Shown: piece after piece, positions 21,763 through 30,293 of the stretch | How the letters are laid out: each line of letters opens with the position of its first letter | Position numbering within the stretch: position 1 is the first letter of the stretch | Made by a program: the position numbers and the translations under genes | Notes under the pieces: generated by a model | What the model was told of the DNA's origin: nothing | What the model saw: only the letters and a program-made list of their open reading frames with translations | Database searches by the model: none | Assembly: GCF_001658025.2 (NCBI RefSeq) | Contig: NZ_CP014007.2 | Span: 620,001-684,000 of the forward strand | From: Kosakonia oryzae | GTDB lineage: Bacteria > Pseudomonadota > Gammaproteobacteria > Enterobacterales > Enterobacteriaceae | Reading direction: 5' to 3' | DNA length: 64,000 nucleotides

Positions 21763-22280
21763 TCGAGTTGTGAAATATCCAGCGCCGCGCGGTCGATAAT
21801 GCCAATTATCTGCTTCAGCTGTGCGGCGCTGAGTTCCCCCTGATTCACCCGTAAATCCAGTACCGCTTTAAAGTTATCCAGCGCCCGCTTCATTTGCGGG
21901 TTTCTGCGCAGCTGATAACCGACGTTACGCACCCGGATGCGTTCCTGAATCTCTGCAATCTGCGCCTGGCTCTCTTCCAGCCAGCGCAAACCCTGCGCCG
22001 TTATCGCAATAGTTCTGCGCCCATTCTCTTCGTCGCCAACGGTAATGAAACCCTGCTCTTGCAGGTAATCGAGCGTAGGGTAAATGACGCCAGGGCTGGG
22101 CGTGTAGTTGCCCTGAGTCAGCGATTCAATGGCTTTGATCAGCTCATAGCCGTGGCTGGCGTTTGTGCTCAGTAAGTAGAGAATGACCAGACGTAACTCA
22201 CCGTGACCAAAAAAGCGCTGGCGTCGTCCACCGCCGTGGTGCGGGTGTTCGCGGTCGGCCCGCTCGTGATGATGGCGCAT
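21759..22280 (-). CDS. yqjI: YqjI, PadR-family metal-responsive repressor with shortened His tail
   Basis: A 173-residue PadR-type winged-helix regulator, with [28 protein letters not shown] and [15 protein letters not shown], followed by a C-terminal dimerisation helix. In E. coli YqjI represses yqjH and itself and is released by nickel through a long His/Cys-rich N-terminal tail. Here the tail is only about 18 residues ([20 protein letters not shown]), with histidines but no cysteine. The start at 22280 has a good CAGGAG site, so this is not a misplaced start. It diverges from yqjH with matching inverted motifs at both promoters. Confidence 0.93.
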   Translation of the reverse strand: MRHHHERADREHPHHGGGRRQRFFGHGELRLVILYLLSTNASHGYELIKAIESLTQGNYTPSPGVIYPTLDYLQEQGFITVGDEENGRRTIAITAQGLRWLEESQAQIAEIQERIRVRNVGYQLRRNPQMKRALDNFKAVLDLRVNQGELSAAQLKQIIGIIDRAALDISQLD

Positions 22281-22299
22281 GCTGTACTCCTGATAAATT

Positions 22300-22309
22300 G
22301 ATATATCTA
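22300..22309. promoter_or_regulatory. Candidate YqjI operator at the yqjI promoter
   Basis: GATATATCTA lies 20 bases upstream of the yqjI start and has an exact inverted copy (TAGATATATC) at 22481-22490 upstream of yqjH. A related ATATCTAA copy lies immediately beside it (22314-22321). Matching sites at both divergent promoters fit known autoregulation by YqjI. Confidence 0.55.
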
Positions 22310-22447
22310 ATTTATATCTAAATTAATTATTTAGACAGTGCTGGAGTGAGTGTTTTTTTATTTTATTGATAATAAAAGAAATTATTTCATGCTTTGGCAA
22401 TCGGTGCTTTCCCTGTATTTATATCATAAAAATGCCTTGTCTTCTGT

Positions 22448-22466
22448 GCAATCAACAATCATTATC
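22448..22466. promoter_or_regulatory. Fur-like box upstream of yqjH
   Basis: The segment matches the 19-base Fur consensus at 13 positions, including the whole AATCATTATC half. E. coli yqjH is Fur-regulated. Confidence 0.6.
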
Positions 22467-22480
22467 ATTTGCACAACATT

Positions 22481-22490
22481 TAGATATATC
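22481..22490. promoter_or_regulatory. Candidate YqjI operator at the yqjH promoter
   Basis: TAGATATATC, exact inverse of the motif at 22300-22309, ends 25 bases before the yqjH start and would overlap the core promoter. Confidence 0.55.
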
Positions 22491-22515
22491 GTATTCACTT
22501 TCACGAAGGCCGATT

Positions 22516-23286
22516 ATGACAACTCATTCTCCACGTTATCCCCAACGCGTACGCAATGAACTGCGCTTTCGCGAGTTAACTGTTCTGCGCACGGAACGCG
22601 CTGGCAGTGGTTTTCAGCGCATTGTGCTGGGCGGTGAACAGCTGGAAGGCTTTACGTCGCGCGGTTTTGACGATCACACAAAAGTCTTCTTTCCGCAGCC
22701 GGGATCGCACTTTGTACCGCCGACGGTGACTGACGAAGGCATCGTCTGGGGCGACGGACCGCGCCCGGCATCCCGCGATTACACGCCGATCTATGACGCC
22801 AGCCGGCACGAACTGGTAGTGGATTTCTATATTCACGACGGCGGCGTGGCGAGCCACTGGGCGGTGAATGCGCAGGCTGGGGATACATTGACGATTGGCG
22901 GGCCGCGCGGTTCGCTGGTGGTGCCGGAAGATTACGCCTGGCAACTCTATGTGTGCGATGAATCCGGTATGCCTGCGCTGCGCCGCCGTCTGGAAGCGCT
23001 AAGCCTGCTCGCGGTTCGCCCGAAAGTGACGGCAGTGGTGACGGTTGCCGATGCGGCGTATCAGGATTATCTGGCGCATCTGAGCGGCTTTGATATTCAA
23101 TGGGTGGTTGGTCATAACCCGCAAGCGCTGCACGATAAACTGGCTTCGCTGACCATCGCCGATGAGGACTATTTCATCTGGCTGACCGGGGAGGGTGAGG
23201 TGGTGAAATCGCTGATGGAGCGCTATGCGACCGACAATATCGATCAGCAACGGGTGCGCGCGCAGGCGTACTGGCACAAGAAATAA
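22516..23286 (+). CDS. yqjH: YqjH, NADPH-dependent ferric-chelate (siderophore) reductase
   Basis: A 256-residue siderophore-interacting protein: FAD-binding barrel with DYTPIYDASRHELVVDFYIHDGG (the RxYTxR-type motif) at about 75-100 and a C-terminal NADPH domain ending in FIWLTGEGEVVKSL..YW. It reduces ferric siderophores to release iron in the cytoplasm. ATG 22516, after CGAAGG, is chosen because upstream in-frame sequence is AT-rich promoter DNA carrying the Fur and YqjI sites. Confidence 0.94.
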   Translation: MTTHSPRYPQRVRNELRFRELTVLRTERAGSGFQRIVLGGEQLEGFTSRGFDDHTKVFFPQPGSHFVPPTVTDEGIVWGDGPRPASRDYTPIYDASRHELVVDFYIHDGGVASHWAVNAQAGDTLTIGGPRGSLVVPEDYAWQLYVCDESGMPALRRRLEALSLLAVRPKVTAVVTVADAAYQDYLAHLSGFDIQWVVGHNPQALHDKLASLTIADEDYFIWLTGEGEVVKSLMERYATDNIDQQRVRAQAYWHKK

Positions 23287-23291
23287 TGACG

Positions 23292-23314
23292 AAGCCCGGT
23301 ATTTCACCGGGCTT
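23292..23314. terminator. Bidirectional stem-loop between yqjH and the J-domain gene
   Basis: AAGCCCGGT pairs with ACCGGGCTT around ATTTC. Flanking sequence lacks a long T run, so efficiency is uncertain. Confidence 0.65.
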
Positions 23315-23321
23315 GCTGCTT

Positions 23322-24491
23322 TCAGGCCACTTCGTCGTATTCGGCTTCGCTGACTTGCTGCTCCAGCGTCTGGCGAATTTCGCCCAGCGCTTTTTCCTGC
23401 TGGCGGAAGTAGGTTTCCCGATCGCCCAGCGACGATACGAGCTGCCAGGATTCCTCTTTCTCGAGCGTTGCCAGCTCTTCAATCAGGCTGGCGATATGCT
23501 GTTTCACTTCAGCAATACGCTGACGCAGGCGCTGCAGATCGTTTAAACGATCGCTGGCCATTAGCGGTTCCAGCCCTTTCTGCAGGCGGGTCAGAATAGC
23601 GCGGATAGCGCTAAGATCGCCGCGCTGGCGCGCCTGGTTGAGCTGCACCATTATGCTGTGCGCTTCATTTTTAAAATCGTTGTCCACCAGATCCGGATGG
23701 CAGAGTTTGCTGGCCTGGCGCCACAGGCGCTTCAGCTCGTGACGCTCATCCTCTGACATCTTCTGCTCGAAGCTAAAGCGTTTTTCGGCATCGTGCTGCT
23801 GTTCCTGATAGCTCTCGTATTCCTGACGCGCTTCGTCACGCGCCTGGCGTGCCGGTTCTTCTTCACGCGTCAGACCGCGTTCCAGCTCCTGCGCTTCGGC
23901 CAGCAGCGAGGCGATCAGCTCGCTTTGCTGTTGCAGATGTTTGCGTGCTTCGGCAGCCTGCAAGGAGTGCGGCGGCATGCTTTGCCAGCGCTGCGTCAAG
24001 GTAACCAGCACTTCCACCGCCTGCGACAGATACTTCTGGCAGCGCAAATAATCCGCTTCGCGACGGCGCGCTTCCGCTTCCTGCCGGCGAACGGCGGCTT
24101 CCGCCAGGGTTTTGCGCAGACGCAGGATCTGCGACATCAGCGGGCCGAGGCGGGTTAAATAGAGATCGTTGAACTCGTCGAGCAACTGGATGCGCGCGTT
24201 GCGTTTATCAATCAGTTCGCGCAGCTGTTCTTCCAGCGCTTTCAGTTCCAGCTTGCTGGCGGCCACCAGCGGATCCTGCCAGCTCACGACGGAACGCTGG
24301 TTTTGCAGCCAGGAGGTTATAGCGCGCATCGCTTCGCTGTAATTCTTCTCTTCAAGCGCATGGACGATAAACGCTAACTCCGGATCCGTAACTTCATTTT
24401 TCAACAAAGGAAGCTGACTGAGGATGATGCCGTCATCCTCCAGTTCGATGGCGTATTTGATGATTTCAAGCCGTTTTATAGGTTTGTTCAT
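23322..24491 (-). CDS. Coiled-coil protein with a central J-like domain
   Basis: A 389-residue, highly charged, mostly helical protein with no signal peptide or membrane segment. Long coiled coils cover about 80-240 and 310-385. Between them residues about 240-300 resemble the second half of a J-domain: a basic helix KRLWRQASKL, the HPD tripeptide at 265-267, then a helix with QLNQARQRGDLSAI. HPD is the element that stimulates DnaK/Hsp70 ATPase, so a co-chaperone role is plausible. The client and pathway are unknown and I do not recognise an E. coli K-12 counterpart. It stands alone between yqjH and the SDR gene. Confidence 0.75.
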   Translation of the reverse strand: MNKPIKRLEIIKYAIELEDDGIILSQLPLLKNEVTDPELAFIVHALEEKNYSEAMRAITSWLQNQRSVVSWQDPLVAASKLELKALEEQLRELIDKRNARIQLLDEFNDLYLTRLGPLMSQILRLRKTLAEAAVRRQEAEARRREADYLRCQKYLSQAVEVLVTLTQRWQSMPPHSLQAAEARKHLQQQSELIASLLAEAQELERGLTREEEPARQARDEARQEYESYQEQQHDAEKRFSFEQKMSEDERHELKRLWRQASKLCHPDLVDNDFKNEAHSIMVQLNQARQRGDLSAIRAILTRLQKGLEPLMASDRLNDLQRLRQRIAEVKQHIASLIEELATLEKEESWQLVSSLGDRETYFRQQEKALGEIRQTLEQQVSEAEYDEVA

Positions 24492-24685
24492 GGCGTTTCG
24501 TCAAAGCGCTTAAGAGTTTATTAAGGGGTGTGGTTATTCATCAAATCTGGACTATAGATGTGAATCTCGCAATAGTCTGCATCCATATTACATGGGACAT
24601 ATTTCAATGCGTTAGTGTTTCTGTGAAAATTGCGCTTATGGGGGCTTAAATCGGCGAAATACGTGAAAAAGTGCGCGCATTGCGG

Positions 24686-24725
24686 CTTTCAGGCCACGCC
24701 GCTGGCATGCTTTGCGGCCTGAAAG
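24686..24725. terminator. Long stem-loop downstream of the SDR gene
   Basis: CTTTCAGGCC (24686-24695) and GGCCTGAAAG (24716-24725) form a perfect 10-base stem with a 20-base loop just after the SDR stop on the minus strand. The remainder of 24492-24731 is AT-rich upstream DNA of the J-domain gene with no gene seen. Confidence 0.6.
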
Positions 24726-24731
24726 GATCCT

Positions 24732-25451
24732 TTATACTTGCGTTAACCCGCCATCGACACAAATCTCGGCACCGGCGATATAGCTGCTTTCGTCACTGGC
24801 AAGAAACAGCGTGGCGTTGGCCACTTCTTCCGGCTGGCCCATGCGACCCAGCGGAATGGCCTGTGTTAAGCCCTGACGAACATTTTCCGATGCCGCAGCC
24901 ATCATTTCGGTATCAATAGGGCCGGGTGCAACGACGTTAACGCGAATACCTCTGGCTGCCAGTTCGCGCGTCCAGGTTCGGGCAAGAGAGCGCAGTGCGG
25001 CTTTGCTGGCACCATAAACACCATAACCTTCCGTTCCGATAACATCGGCAATCGACCCTATCAGCACCACGCTGGAACCGGGTTTGAGCAGCGGCAGCGC
25101 AGCTTGCAGGGCAAATAGCGGCGAGCGGACATTCAACCCGAAGGTGTTTTCAAAGTGTGTTTCTGAAACTTGTTCCAGAGTGGCGTACTCTGACATGCCG
25201 GCATTAATCACCAGCACATCCAGTTGCGGAATATTTTCCATTATGCGCGCCAGTTCGCTGTGTTGGCTGACATCAGCACGTAGCGGCAGCGCATCTCCTT
25301 CGATTTTAGCGGCGGCATTTTTTAACTCTTCCTCGCGACGAGAGGTAAACCATGTCGTCGCGCCTTCCTGGGCAAAACGCTGGGTTATCGCCAGGCCAAT
25401 TCCTTTTGCGCCGCCCAGTATGAGGGCCGTTTTGTTGTGCAGTCTGTTCAT
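24732..25451 (-). CDS. Short-chain dehydrogenase/reductase (SDR)
   Basis: A 239-residue classical SDR: GGAKGIG cofactor loop near residue 14, SRRE after beta-2 (Arg pair suggesting NADPH), NAGMS, catalytic Ser in VLIGSIAD, YGASK with catalytic Tyr/Lys, and C-terminal GAEICVDGGLTQV. Diverges from an HxlR-type regulator gene 98 bases away. This pairing is common for NADPH-dependent reductases induced by reactive electrophiles or quinones, but the substrate is not known. Confidence 0.88.
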   Translation of the reverse strand: MNRLHNKTALILGGAKGIGLAITQRFAQEGATTWFTSRREEELKNAAAKIEGDALPLRADVSQHSELARIMENIPQLDVLVINAGMSEYATLEQVSETHFENTFGLNVRSPLFALQAALPLLKPGSSVVLIGSIADVIGTEGYGVYGASKAALRSLARTWTRELAARGIRVNVVAPGPIDTEMMAAASENVRQGLTQAIPLGRMGQPEEVANATLFLASDESSYIAGAEICVDGGLTQV

Positions 25452-25497
25452 GATGATTCTCCTGTTGAGTGGAAAATCGATGATATAAGTTTTATAT

Positions 25498-25536
25498 TTA
25501 GTATCAATTACGCACTTTATTTATATTAGATATCAT
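25498..25536. promoter_or_regulatory. Candidate HxlR operator repeats
   Basis: TTAGTATCAAT (25498-25508) and TTAGATATCAT (25526-25536) are near-identical copies 28 bases apart in the SDR/HxlR intergenic region and could be regulator sites. Confidence 0.35.
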
Positions 25537-25549
25537 TGGATATACCGCT

Positions 25550-25942
25550 ATGACAAAAATCGATGACTGCGCTTTAGGAAATGTGGGCAAAACGCGCCCG
25601 ATACTTGAGCACATCACCAATAAATGGTCGATTTTGATCCTGACTGTGCTGTGTACAAAACCTTCTCGTTTCAATGAGATCCGCCGCAGACTGGATGGTA
25701 TCACCCATAAAGCGCTGGCCGACGCTCTGAAACGGCTGGAGCGCAACGGGCTGGTGCACCGGGAAGTGTTGCCGACAATGCCGGTGGGTGTTGAATACCG
25801 TATTACGCCGCTTGGCGAATCACTTCGACAGCCATTTGAGGCACTGTATCGCTGGGCGCTGGAATATGGGCCGCAATTGACGGCGGCGCAGGATGAGTAT
25901 GATCAAAAATCTGCAGAGGCTGAAAGAGCATTAGCGTCCTGA
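25550..25942 (+). CDS. HxlR-family transcriptional regulator
   Basis: A 130-residue MarR-like winged-helix regulator of the HxlR family: HITNKWSILILTVLCTKPSRFNEIRRRL and GITHKALADALKRLERNGLV, wing VEYRITPLGESL. Cys8 sits at the position of the redox- or electrophile-sensing cysteine found in several HxlR proteins (YodB, HypR). Likely controls the divergent SDR gene. Confidence 0.88.
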   Translation: MTKIDDCALGNVGKTRPILEHITNKWSILILTVLCTKPSRFNEIRRRLDGITHKALADALKRLERNGLVHREVLPTMPVGVEYRITPLGESLRQPFEALYRWALEYGPQLTAAQDEYDQKSAEAERALAS

Positions 25943-25985
25943 AACGGGGGCGTTCTGCTTGTCGGAACGCCCCTGAACAAACATA

Positions 25986-26930
25986 TCAAAAAGTACGTCT
26001 GACCAGTGAGCGGCGAATATCCGTACCTCTCTCAAGCCTGCGCGCCCTGAATTCCGTAGGGCTGTATGTTACCCCTGCACCGTGGTAGCCCGTTACCCGA
26101 ATATTGTGGTAACCGAGACGCTTCATTTCTTTACTTATTGTGAGCGCAAGGGGATTTGTGTCTTTCAGGGGCTTGAATATTCCTTTTATTCCTCTCCTTT
26201 TTTCGCTAACCGTTCCGGACGTTTCATCCAGTTCGTCGGCTTCAAATGAGAACGGTTCGATTGAATCTGCACTGAAGCAGGCCGTTATTCGCAGATCGTA
26301 GAATGTTTTGGGTAGCCCGCATGAGTGTAATTGCTCCGCGAGGCTTTTTGCCGTCATCTGCCCCAGAGTCGCTGCTTGATCTGCTGCCAATATGTTTCTT
26401 CCGGCCGCTCCGTGCCCAAGGATATATAATTTATCTCTTACCGACGATAATTGGCTCAATGGCTTATGTATGAAACTCATTTTCTTTAATACTGACAGTT
26501 GCTGCGATAATCTTGCGATACCTGTCGTAAATGTATCGAATACTTCTGGTGAAACCCTATTCCTTAAAGTTTCAGCATTCCAGCCAGCTTCATTTTTCAA
26601 AGACTTATCTACATCCTGCAATTTATCGCTGATGGTATTTATTTGCTCCGTTAATTTCGTGATCTCCACCGCCCGTAGTCTTTCCATCTCGATTAGAATT
26701 TTCTGATTTGGTGCAATTAAAGGGTACAGCCTTTTCCCTTTAAGGTGACGAAGTAAATTTAAGCCAAGACTTTGATCAACCAGATCCTCTGCGGCAAAAG
26801 GGATATACAGATAACCTTGTTTTGGCATTCCGTTTGTTATTGCTGTTGCAGCTTCCAGACCATTTTTAAATTCAGGTTTACTGGCTGAATGTCCTGACTG
26901 GGTATTGTTACCGAAAATCATTTTCTTCAT
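25986..26930 (-). CDS. Putative clan CD (C80-like) cysteine peptidase, unknown role
   Basis: A 314-residue protein starting at 26930 (MKKMIFGN, AGGAT ribosome-binding site); a 20-codon upstream extension is unlikely. Residues about 75-130 are charged and helical. Then KLYILGHG (His173) and 45 residues later YDLRITACFSA (Cys218) give the His-Gly / Ala-Cys dyad on successive strands typical of clan CD peptidases, such as C80 domains of MARTX and clostridial toxins. A second HG (VTGYHGAG) follows and the last 25 residues are strongly Arg-rich. No signal peptide or membrane segment. AT content is clearly above that of the backbone, and it lies near a tRNA gene, so horizontal acquisition is likely. 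It could be a toxin or effector, but no partner genes are adjacent; function not assigned. Confidence 0.6.
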   Translation of the reverse strand: MKKMIFGNNTQSGHSASKPEFKNGLEAATAITNGMPKQGYLYIPFAAEDLVDQSLGLNLLRHLKGKRLYPLIAPNQKILIEMERLRAVEITKLTEQINTISDKLQDVDKSLKNEAGWNAETLRNRVSPEVFDTFTTGIARLSQQLSVLKKMSFIHKPLSQLSSVRDKLYILGHGAAGRNILAADQAATLGQMTAKSLAEQLHSCGLPKTFYDLRITACFSADSIEPFSFEADELDETSGTVSEKRRGIKGIFKPLKDTNPLALTISKEMKRLGYHNIRVTGYHGAGVTYSPTEFRARRLERGTDIRRSLVRRTF

Positions 26931-27472
26931 TGAATCATCCTGGATATATTTTATATAAGAGGTTATCTCAACACGGATAGCTAAATGCATTATAGCGATA
27001 CATTATCCGTTTCCGCCTTATAACATGGCTCATGAAAAAATAACCCATAATTCACGCCGCTGGAGCAATCCAGACAGTGCTATAAAATTTATTCTAGCGT
27101 ATGTGATAGTGGTTATTAATAGTTGCTGCCACGTTTTTCATTATATTCATGTCTGATAATTTCTATTAAGATATATCAGGAAGATAATTTATTAAGGAAA
27201 TTATAGTGCAGAGAATAATTCTTTTTAATAAGGCTTTGATTAATTGTTTATGTTGGCTCCGGTCACACGTTATTCTCATGTGAAGAGATACGAGTCTTAT
27301 TAATCTTCTGAAGACACTGTATGGAAAATATTGTCGCTTGAGTGATGGCTTCATCGGGAAGGAAAAGCGCTGTGCCATTCTGCGACCGTAGCTATAGCGA
27401 TAGAAACGGCAGAGTGGTTGGGATTGTCAAAAGCTTGAGCGGCACCTTTCGGACACAAAGGATTTAAAAAAC
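26931..27472. other. AT-rich intergenic region next to tRNA-Ile2, no supportable gene
   Basis: About 540 bases of AT-rich DNA between the peptidase-like gene and the tRNA terminator. A perfect TATAAT (minus strand, 26989-26994) could serve the peptidase-like gene. One 70-codon frame on the minus strand (27166-27378) has no clear ribosome-binding site or recognisable domain and is left out. No repeats of the tRNA 3-prime end (attachment sites) were seen. Confidence 0.5.
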
Positions 27473-27498
27473 AAAAAAGCCACCGGTAAAGGTGGCTT
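27473..27498 (-). terminator. Intrinsic terminator of the tRNA-Ile2 transcript
   Basis: On the minus strand AAGCCACC / GGTGGCTT flank TTTACC and are followed by six Ts. Confidence 0.85.
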
Positions 27499-27524
27499 AA
27501 ATGCAGGATTTATAAGGAAAAATT

Positions 27525-27600
27525 TGGTGGCCCCTGTTGGGTTTGAACCAACGACCAAGCGATTATGAGTCGCCTGCTCTAACCACTGAGCTAAGGGGCC
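27525..27600 (-). tRNA. ileX: tRNA-Ile2 (CAU anticodon)
   Basis: A 76-base cloverleaf on the minus strand: acceptor GGCCCCT/AGGGGCC with encoded CCA, D-arm GCTC/GAGC, anticodon stem GGCGA/TCGCT around loop CTCATAA, and T-loop GGTTCAAACC. Anticodon CAT with this body and the position next to mug identify it as the minor isoleucine tRNA whose C34 is converted to lysidine to read AUA, not a methionine tRNA. The position matches E. coli ileX. Confidence 0.93.
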
Positions 27601-27726
27601 ATAGCGGGGGGATTATAAAGTAACTTACCCCTGCAATCCAGCAAGAATATACTGGCTGATGTTTTTATAAACAACGGATTTTCAATCTCTTATACTGGTA
27701 TTTATGACAATTGACCAGGGATAACT

Positions 27727-28233
27727 ATGATCAATGATATTCTCGCTCCCGGGCTGCGCGTGGTGTTTTGTGGTATTAATCCGGGCAAATCTTCCGCCCA
27801 TACTGGCTTCCACTTTGCGCACCCTGGCAACCGTTTCTGGAAGGTGATCCATCAGGCCGGTTTTACCGACAGGCTGCTGCGACCGGAAGAGGAGAGGCAT
27901 CTGCTGGATACGCGCTGTGGCATCACCATGCTGGTGGAACGTCCGACGGTGCAGGCCAGCGAAGTGGCGCTGCATGAGCTGCGTACTGGCGGCAGAGAGC
28001 TGGTTCTGAAAATTGAAGAGTATCAGCCTGCGGCGCTGGCGATCCTCGGTAAGCAGGCTTTCGAGCAGGCATTCAGCGTCAGAGGTGCTAACTGGGGCAA
28101 GCAGACGATGAGCATCGGCGTAACGCAGATTTGGGTACTGCCGAATCCCAGTGGGTTAAATCGCGCGACGCTGGATAAACTGGTCGCCGCTTACCGCGAA
28201 CTGGATGATGCGCTGGTGACGAGAGGGCTGTAG
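27727..28233 (+). CDS. mug: Mug, G/U(T) mismatch-specific DNA glycosylase
   Basis: A 168-residue uracil-DNA glycosylase superfamily enzyme, the same length as in E. coli. The catalytic GINPG motif has Asn18, and the DNA-intercalating [10 protein letters not shown] lies near 140. It removes uracil and ethenocytosine mispaired with guanine. Converges with rpoD through a shared terminator. Confidence 0.95.
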   Translation: MINDILAPGLRVVFCGINPGKSSAHTGFHFAHPGNRFWKVIHQAGFTDRLLRPEEERHLLDTRCGITMLVERPTVQASEVALHELRTGGRELVLKIEEYQPAALAILGKQAFEQAFSVRGANWGKQTMSIGVTQIWVLPNPSGLNRATLDKLVAAYRELDDALVTRGL

Positions 28234-28250
28234 CGCGACGGAAATAAAAA

Positions 28251-28269
28251 AGGCTCCCGGTGGGAGCCT
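28251..28269. terminator. Bidirectional terminator between mug and rpoD
   Basis: AGGCTCCC (28251-28258) pairs with GGGAGCCT (28262-28269). On the minus strand it is followed by TTTTTTATT, a typical terminator for the rpoD transcript. Confidence 0.85.
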
Positions 28270-28291
28270 TTCGTTATAACGATGCGACAAA

Positions 28292-30136
28292 TTAATCGTC
28301 GAGGAAGCTACGCAGCACTTCAGAACGGCTCGGGTGGCGCAGTTTACGCAGCGCTTTCGCTTCGATCTGGCGGATACGTTCGCGGGTAACGTCAAACTGT
28401 TTACCCACTTCTTCCAGCGTGTGGTCGGTGTTCATATCGATACCGAAACGCATACGCAGTACTTTCGCTTCACGGGCTGTCAGACCAGCCAGCACGTCGT
28501 GCGTCGCCGCACGCAGGCTCTCGGTGGTGGCAGAGTCCAGCGGCAGCTCGAGGGTGGTATCCTCGATAAAATCACCCAGATGCGAATCTTCATCATCACC
28601 AATCGGTGTTTCCATGGAGATTGGCTCTTTGGCGATTTTCAGCACCTTGCGGATTTTATCTTCCGGCATCAACATGCGTTCGGCCAGCTCTTCCGGCGTC
28701 GGCTCGCGACCCATTTCCTGCAGCATCTGGCGGGAGATACGGTTGAGTTTGTTAATGGTCTCAATCATATGCACCGGAATACGGATAGTGCGCGCCTGAT
28801 CCGCGATGGAGCGGGTAATCGCCTGACGGATCCACCAGGTTGCGTAGGTGGAGAACTTGTAACCACGGCGGTATTCGAACTTATCAACCGCTTTCATCAG
28901 ACCGATGTTGCCTTCCTGAATCAGATCGAGGAATTGCAGACCACGGTTGGTGTATTTCTTGGCGATAGAAATAACCAGACGCAGGTTCGCTTCCACCATC
29001 TCTTTCTTCGCACGGCGCGCTTTCGCTTCGCCGATGGACATACGACGGTTGATATCTTTTACCTGCTCGATGGTCAGGCCGGTTTCTTCTTCAATCTGTT
29101 GCAGTTTTTGCAGGCTGCGCTGAACTTCTTCCGTCACTTCATGCAGCTTTTCGGACCACGGCTTATTCATCGCCAGCGCGGCATTGAACCAGGTTTCGCT
29201 GGTTTCATTGCCGGTGAACAGCGTAATGAAGTTTTTCTTCGGCATTTTGCACTGTTCAACGCACAGCTTCATGATGATGCGTTCCTGAGTGCGCACGCGA
29301 TCCATCATGATACGCATGCTGTTCACCAGGTAGTCGAACTGTTTCGGCACCAGACGGAATTGTTTGAAGACTTCAGACAGCTTGAGGATCTCTTCCTGCG
29401 CTGCAGCATGGCTGCGGCCTTTGGCTTTGATCGTGTCACGAGTCAGTTCGTACTGGGTACGCAGCTCGCCGAATTTTTCACGTGCCAGCTCAGGATCGAT
29501 GCTGTTGTCATCATCGCTGTTGTCATCGTCGTCTTCATCTTCGTCTTCATCGTCGTCATCCATCTCTTCGCTGGAGAGCTCAGAGCCGACATGCGTTGCC
29601 GTTGGCGCAAGATCTTCTTCCGCATTCGGATCGACAAAGCCGGTGATCAAATCGGACAGACGCGCCTGTTCCGCTTCGACGCGGTCGTATTGTTCTAACA
29701 GATAGGTAATGGCTTCCGGGTACTCGGCAACGGAGCACTGAACCTGGTTAATCCCGTCTTCGATACGTTTGGCGATGTCAATTTCGCCTTCACGGGTCAG
29801 CAGTTCAACGGTACCCATTTCACGCATATACATGCGAACCGGGTCGGTCGTGCGCCCGATTTCAGATTCCACGCTGGAAAGCACTTGCGCAGCCGCTTCG
29901 GCAGCGTCATCGTCCGTGTCGGCAGTGGTCTCAGCCAGCAGCAAATCATCAGCATCCGGTGCTTCTTCCATCACCTGAATGCCCATGTCGTTGATCATTT
30001 GGATGATGTCTTCGATCTGATCGGAGTCGACGATATCTTCCGGCAGATGGTCATTGACCTCGGCATAGGTCAGATAGCCTTGCTCCTTACCACGGGTGAC
30101 AAGAAGCTTCAGCTGTGACTGCGGGTTTTGCTCCAT
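28292..30136 (-). CDS. rpoD: RpoD, RNA polymerase sigma-70 factor
   Basis: A 614-residue housekeeping sigma factor (E. coli 613). Region 1.1 is at the N-terminus, then 1.2 ([21 protein letters not shown]), an acidic Asp/Glu-rich low-complexity insert at about 190-212, the non-conserved region, regions 2.1-2.4 ([43 protein letters not shown], quoted only as its hallmark segments), region 3, and 4.2 ([28 protein letters not shown]). Third gene of the rpsU-dnaG-rpoD macromolecular synthesis operon, 157 bases after dnaG. Confidence 0.98.
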   Translation of the reverse strand: MEQNPQSQLKLLVTRGKEQGYLTYAEVNDHLPEDIVDSDQIEDIIQMINDMGIQVMEEAPDADDLLLAETTADTDDDAAEAAAQVLSSVESEIGRTTDPVRMYMREMGTVELLTREGEIDIAKRIEDGINQVQCSVAEYPEAITYLLEQYDRVEAEQARLSDLITGFVDPNAEEDLAPTATHVGSELSSEEMDDDDEDEDEDDDDNSDDDNSIDPELAREKFGELRTQYELTRDTIKAKGRSHAAAQEEILKLSEVFKQFRLVPKQFDYLVNSMRIMMDRVRTQERIIMKLCVEQCKMPKKNFITLFTGNETSETWFNAALAMNKPWSEKLHEVTEEVQRSLQKLQQIEEETGLTIEQVKDINRRMSIGEAKARRAKKEMVEANLRLVISIAKKYTNRGLQFLDLIQEGNIGLMKAVDKFEYRRGYKFSTYATWWIRQAITRSIADQARTIRIPVHMIETINKLNRISRQMLQEMGREPTPEELAERMLMPEDKIRKVLKIAKEPISMETPIGDDEDSHLGDFIEDTTLELPLDSATTESLRAATHDVLAGLTAREAKVLRMRFGIDMNTDHTLEEVGKQFDVTRERIRQIEAKALRKLRHPSRSEVLRSFLDD

Positions 30137-30293
30137 AAGACGGTATCCACACTTAAATTCATGAGGGTTGGTGTCGGTCGGCGAAATAAACAGCCAACAT
30201 TTAACGCGAGGGTGTATTTATATTTTTGCCGCTGGCCCTCATCGCGGCTGTCGGGATCAACCCGATCGGTTATCGGCACTTAAGCCGTTGAAT

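Noticed and set aside
27166..27378. 70-codon frame near the tRNA gene
   Set aside because: No convincing ribosome-binding site, no family resemblance, and biased AT-rich composition; not supportable as a gene.
27525..27600. Reading the CAT anticodon tRNA as tRNA-Met
   Set aside because: The tRNA body and its place beside mug match ileX, whose CAU anticodon is modified to lysidine for isoleucine.
29500..29580. Repetitive GAC/GAT-rich tract resembling a tandem repeat
   Set aside because: It encodes the acidic Asp/Glu stretch normal for sigma-70 of enterobacteria.
28334..29698. 454-codon open frame on the plus strand
   Set aside because: It is the antisense shadow of rpoD; the minus strand encodes all conserved sigma-70 regions.
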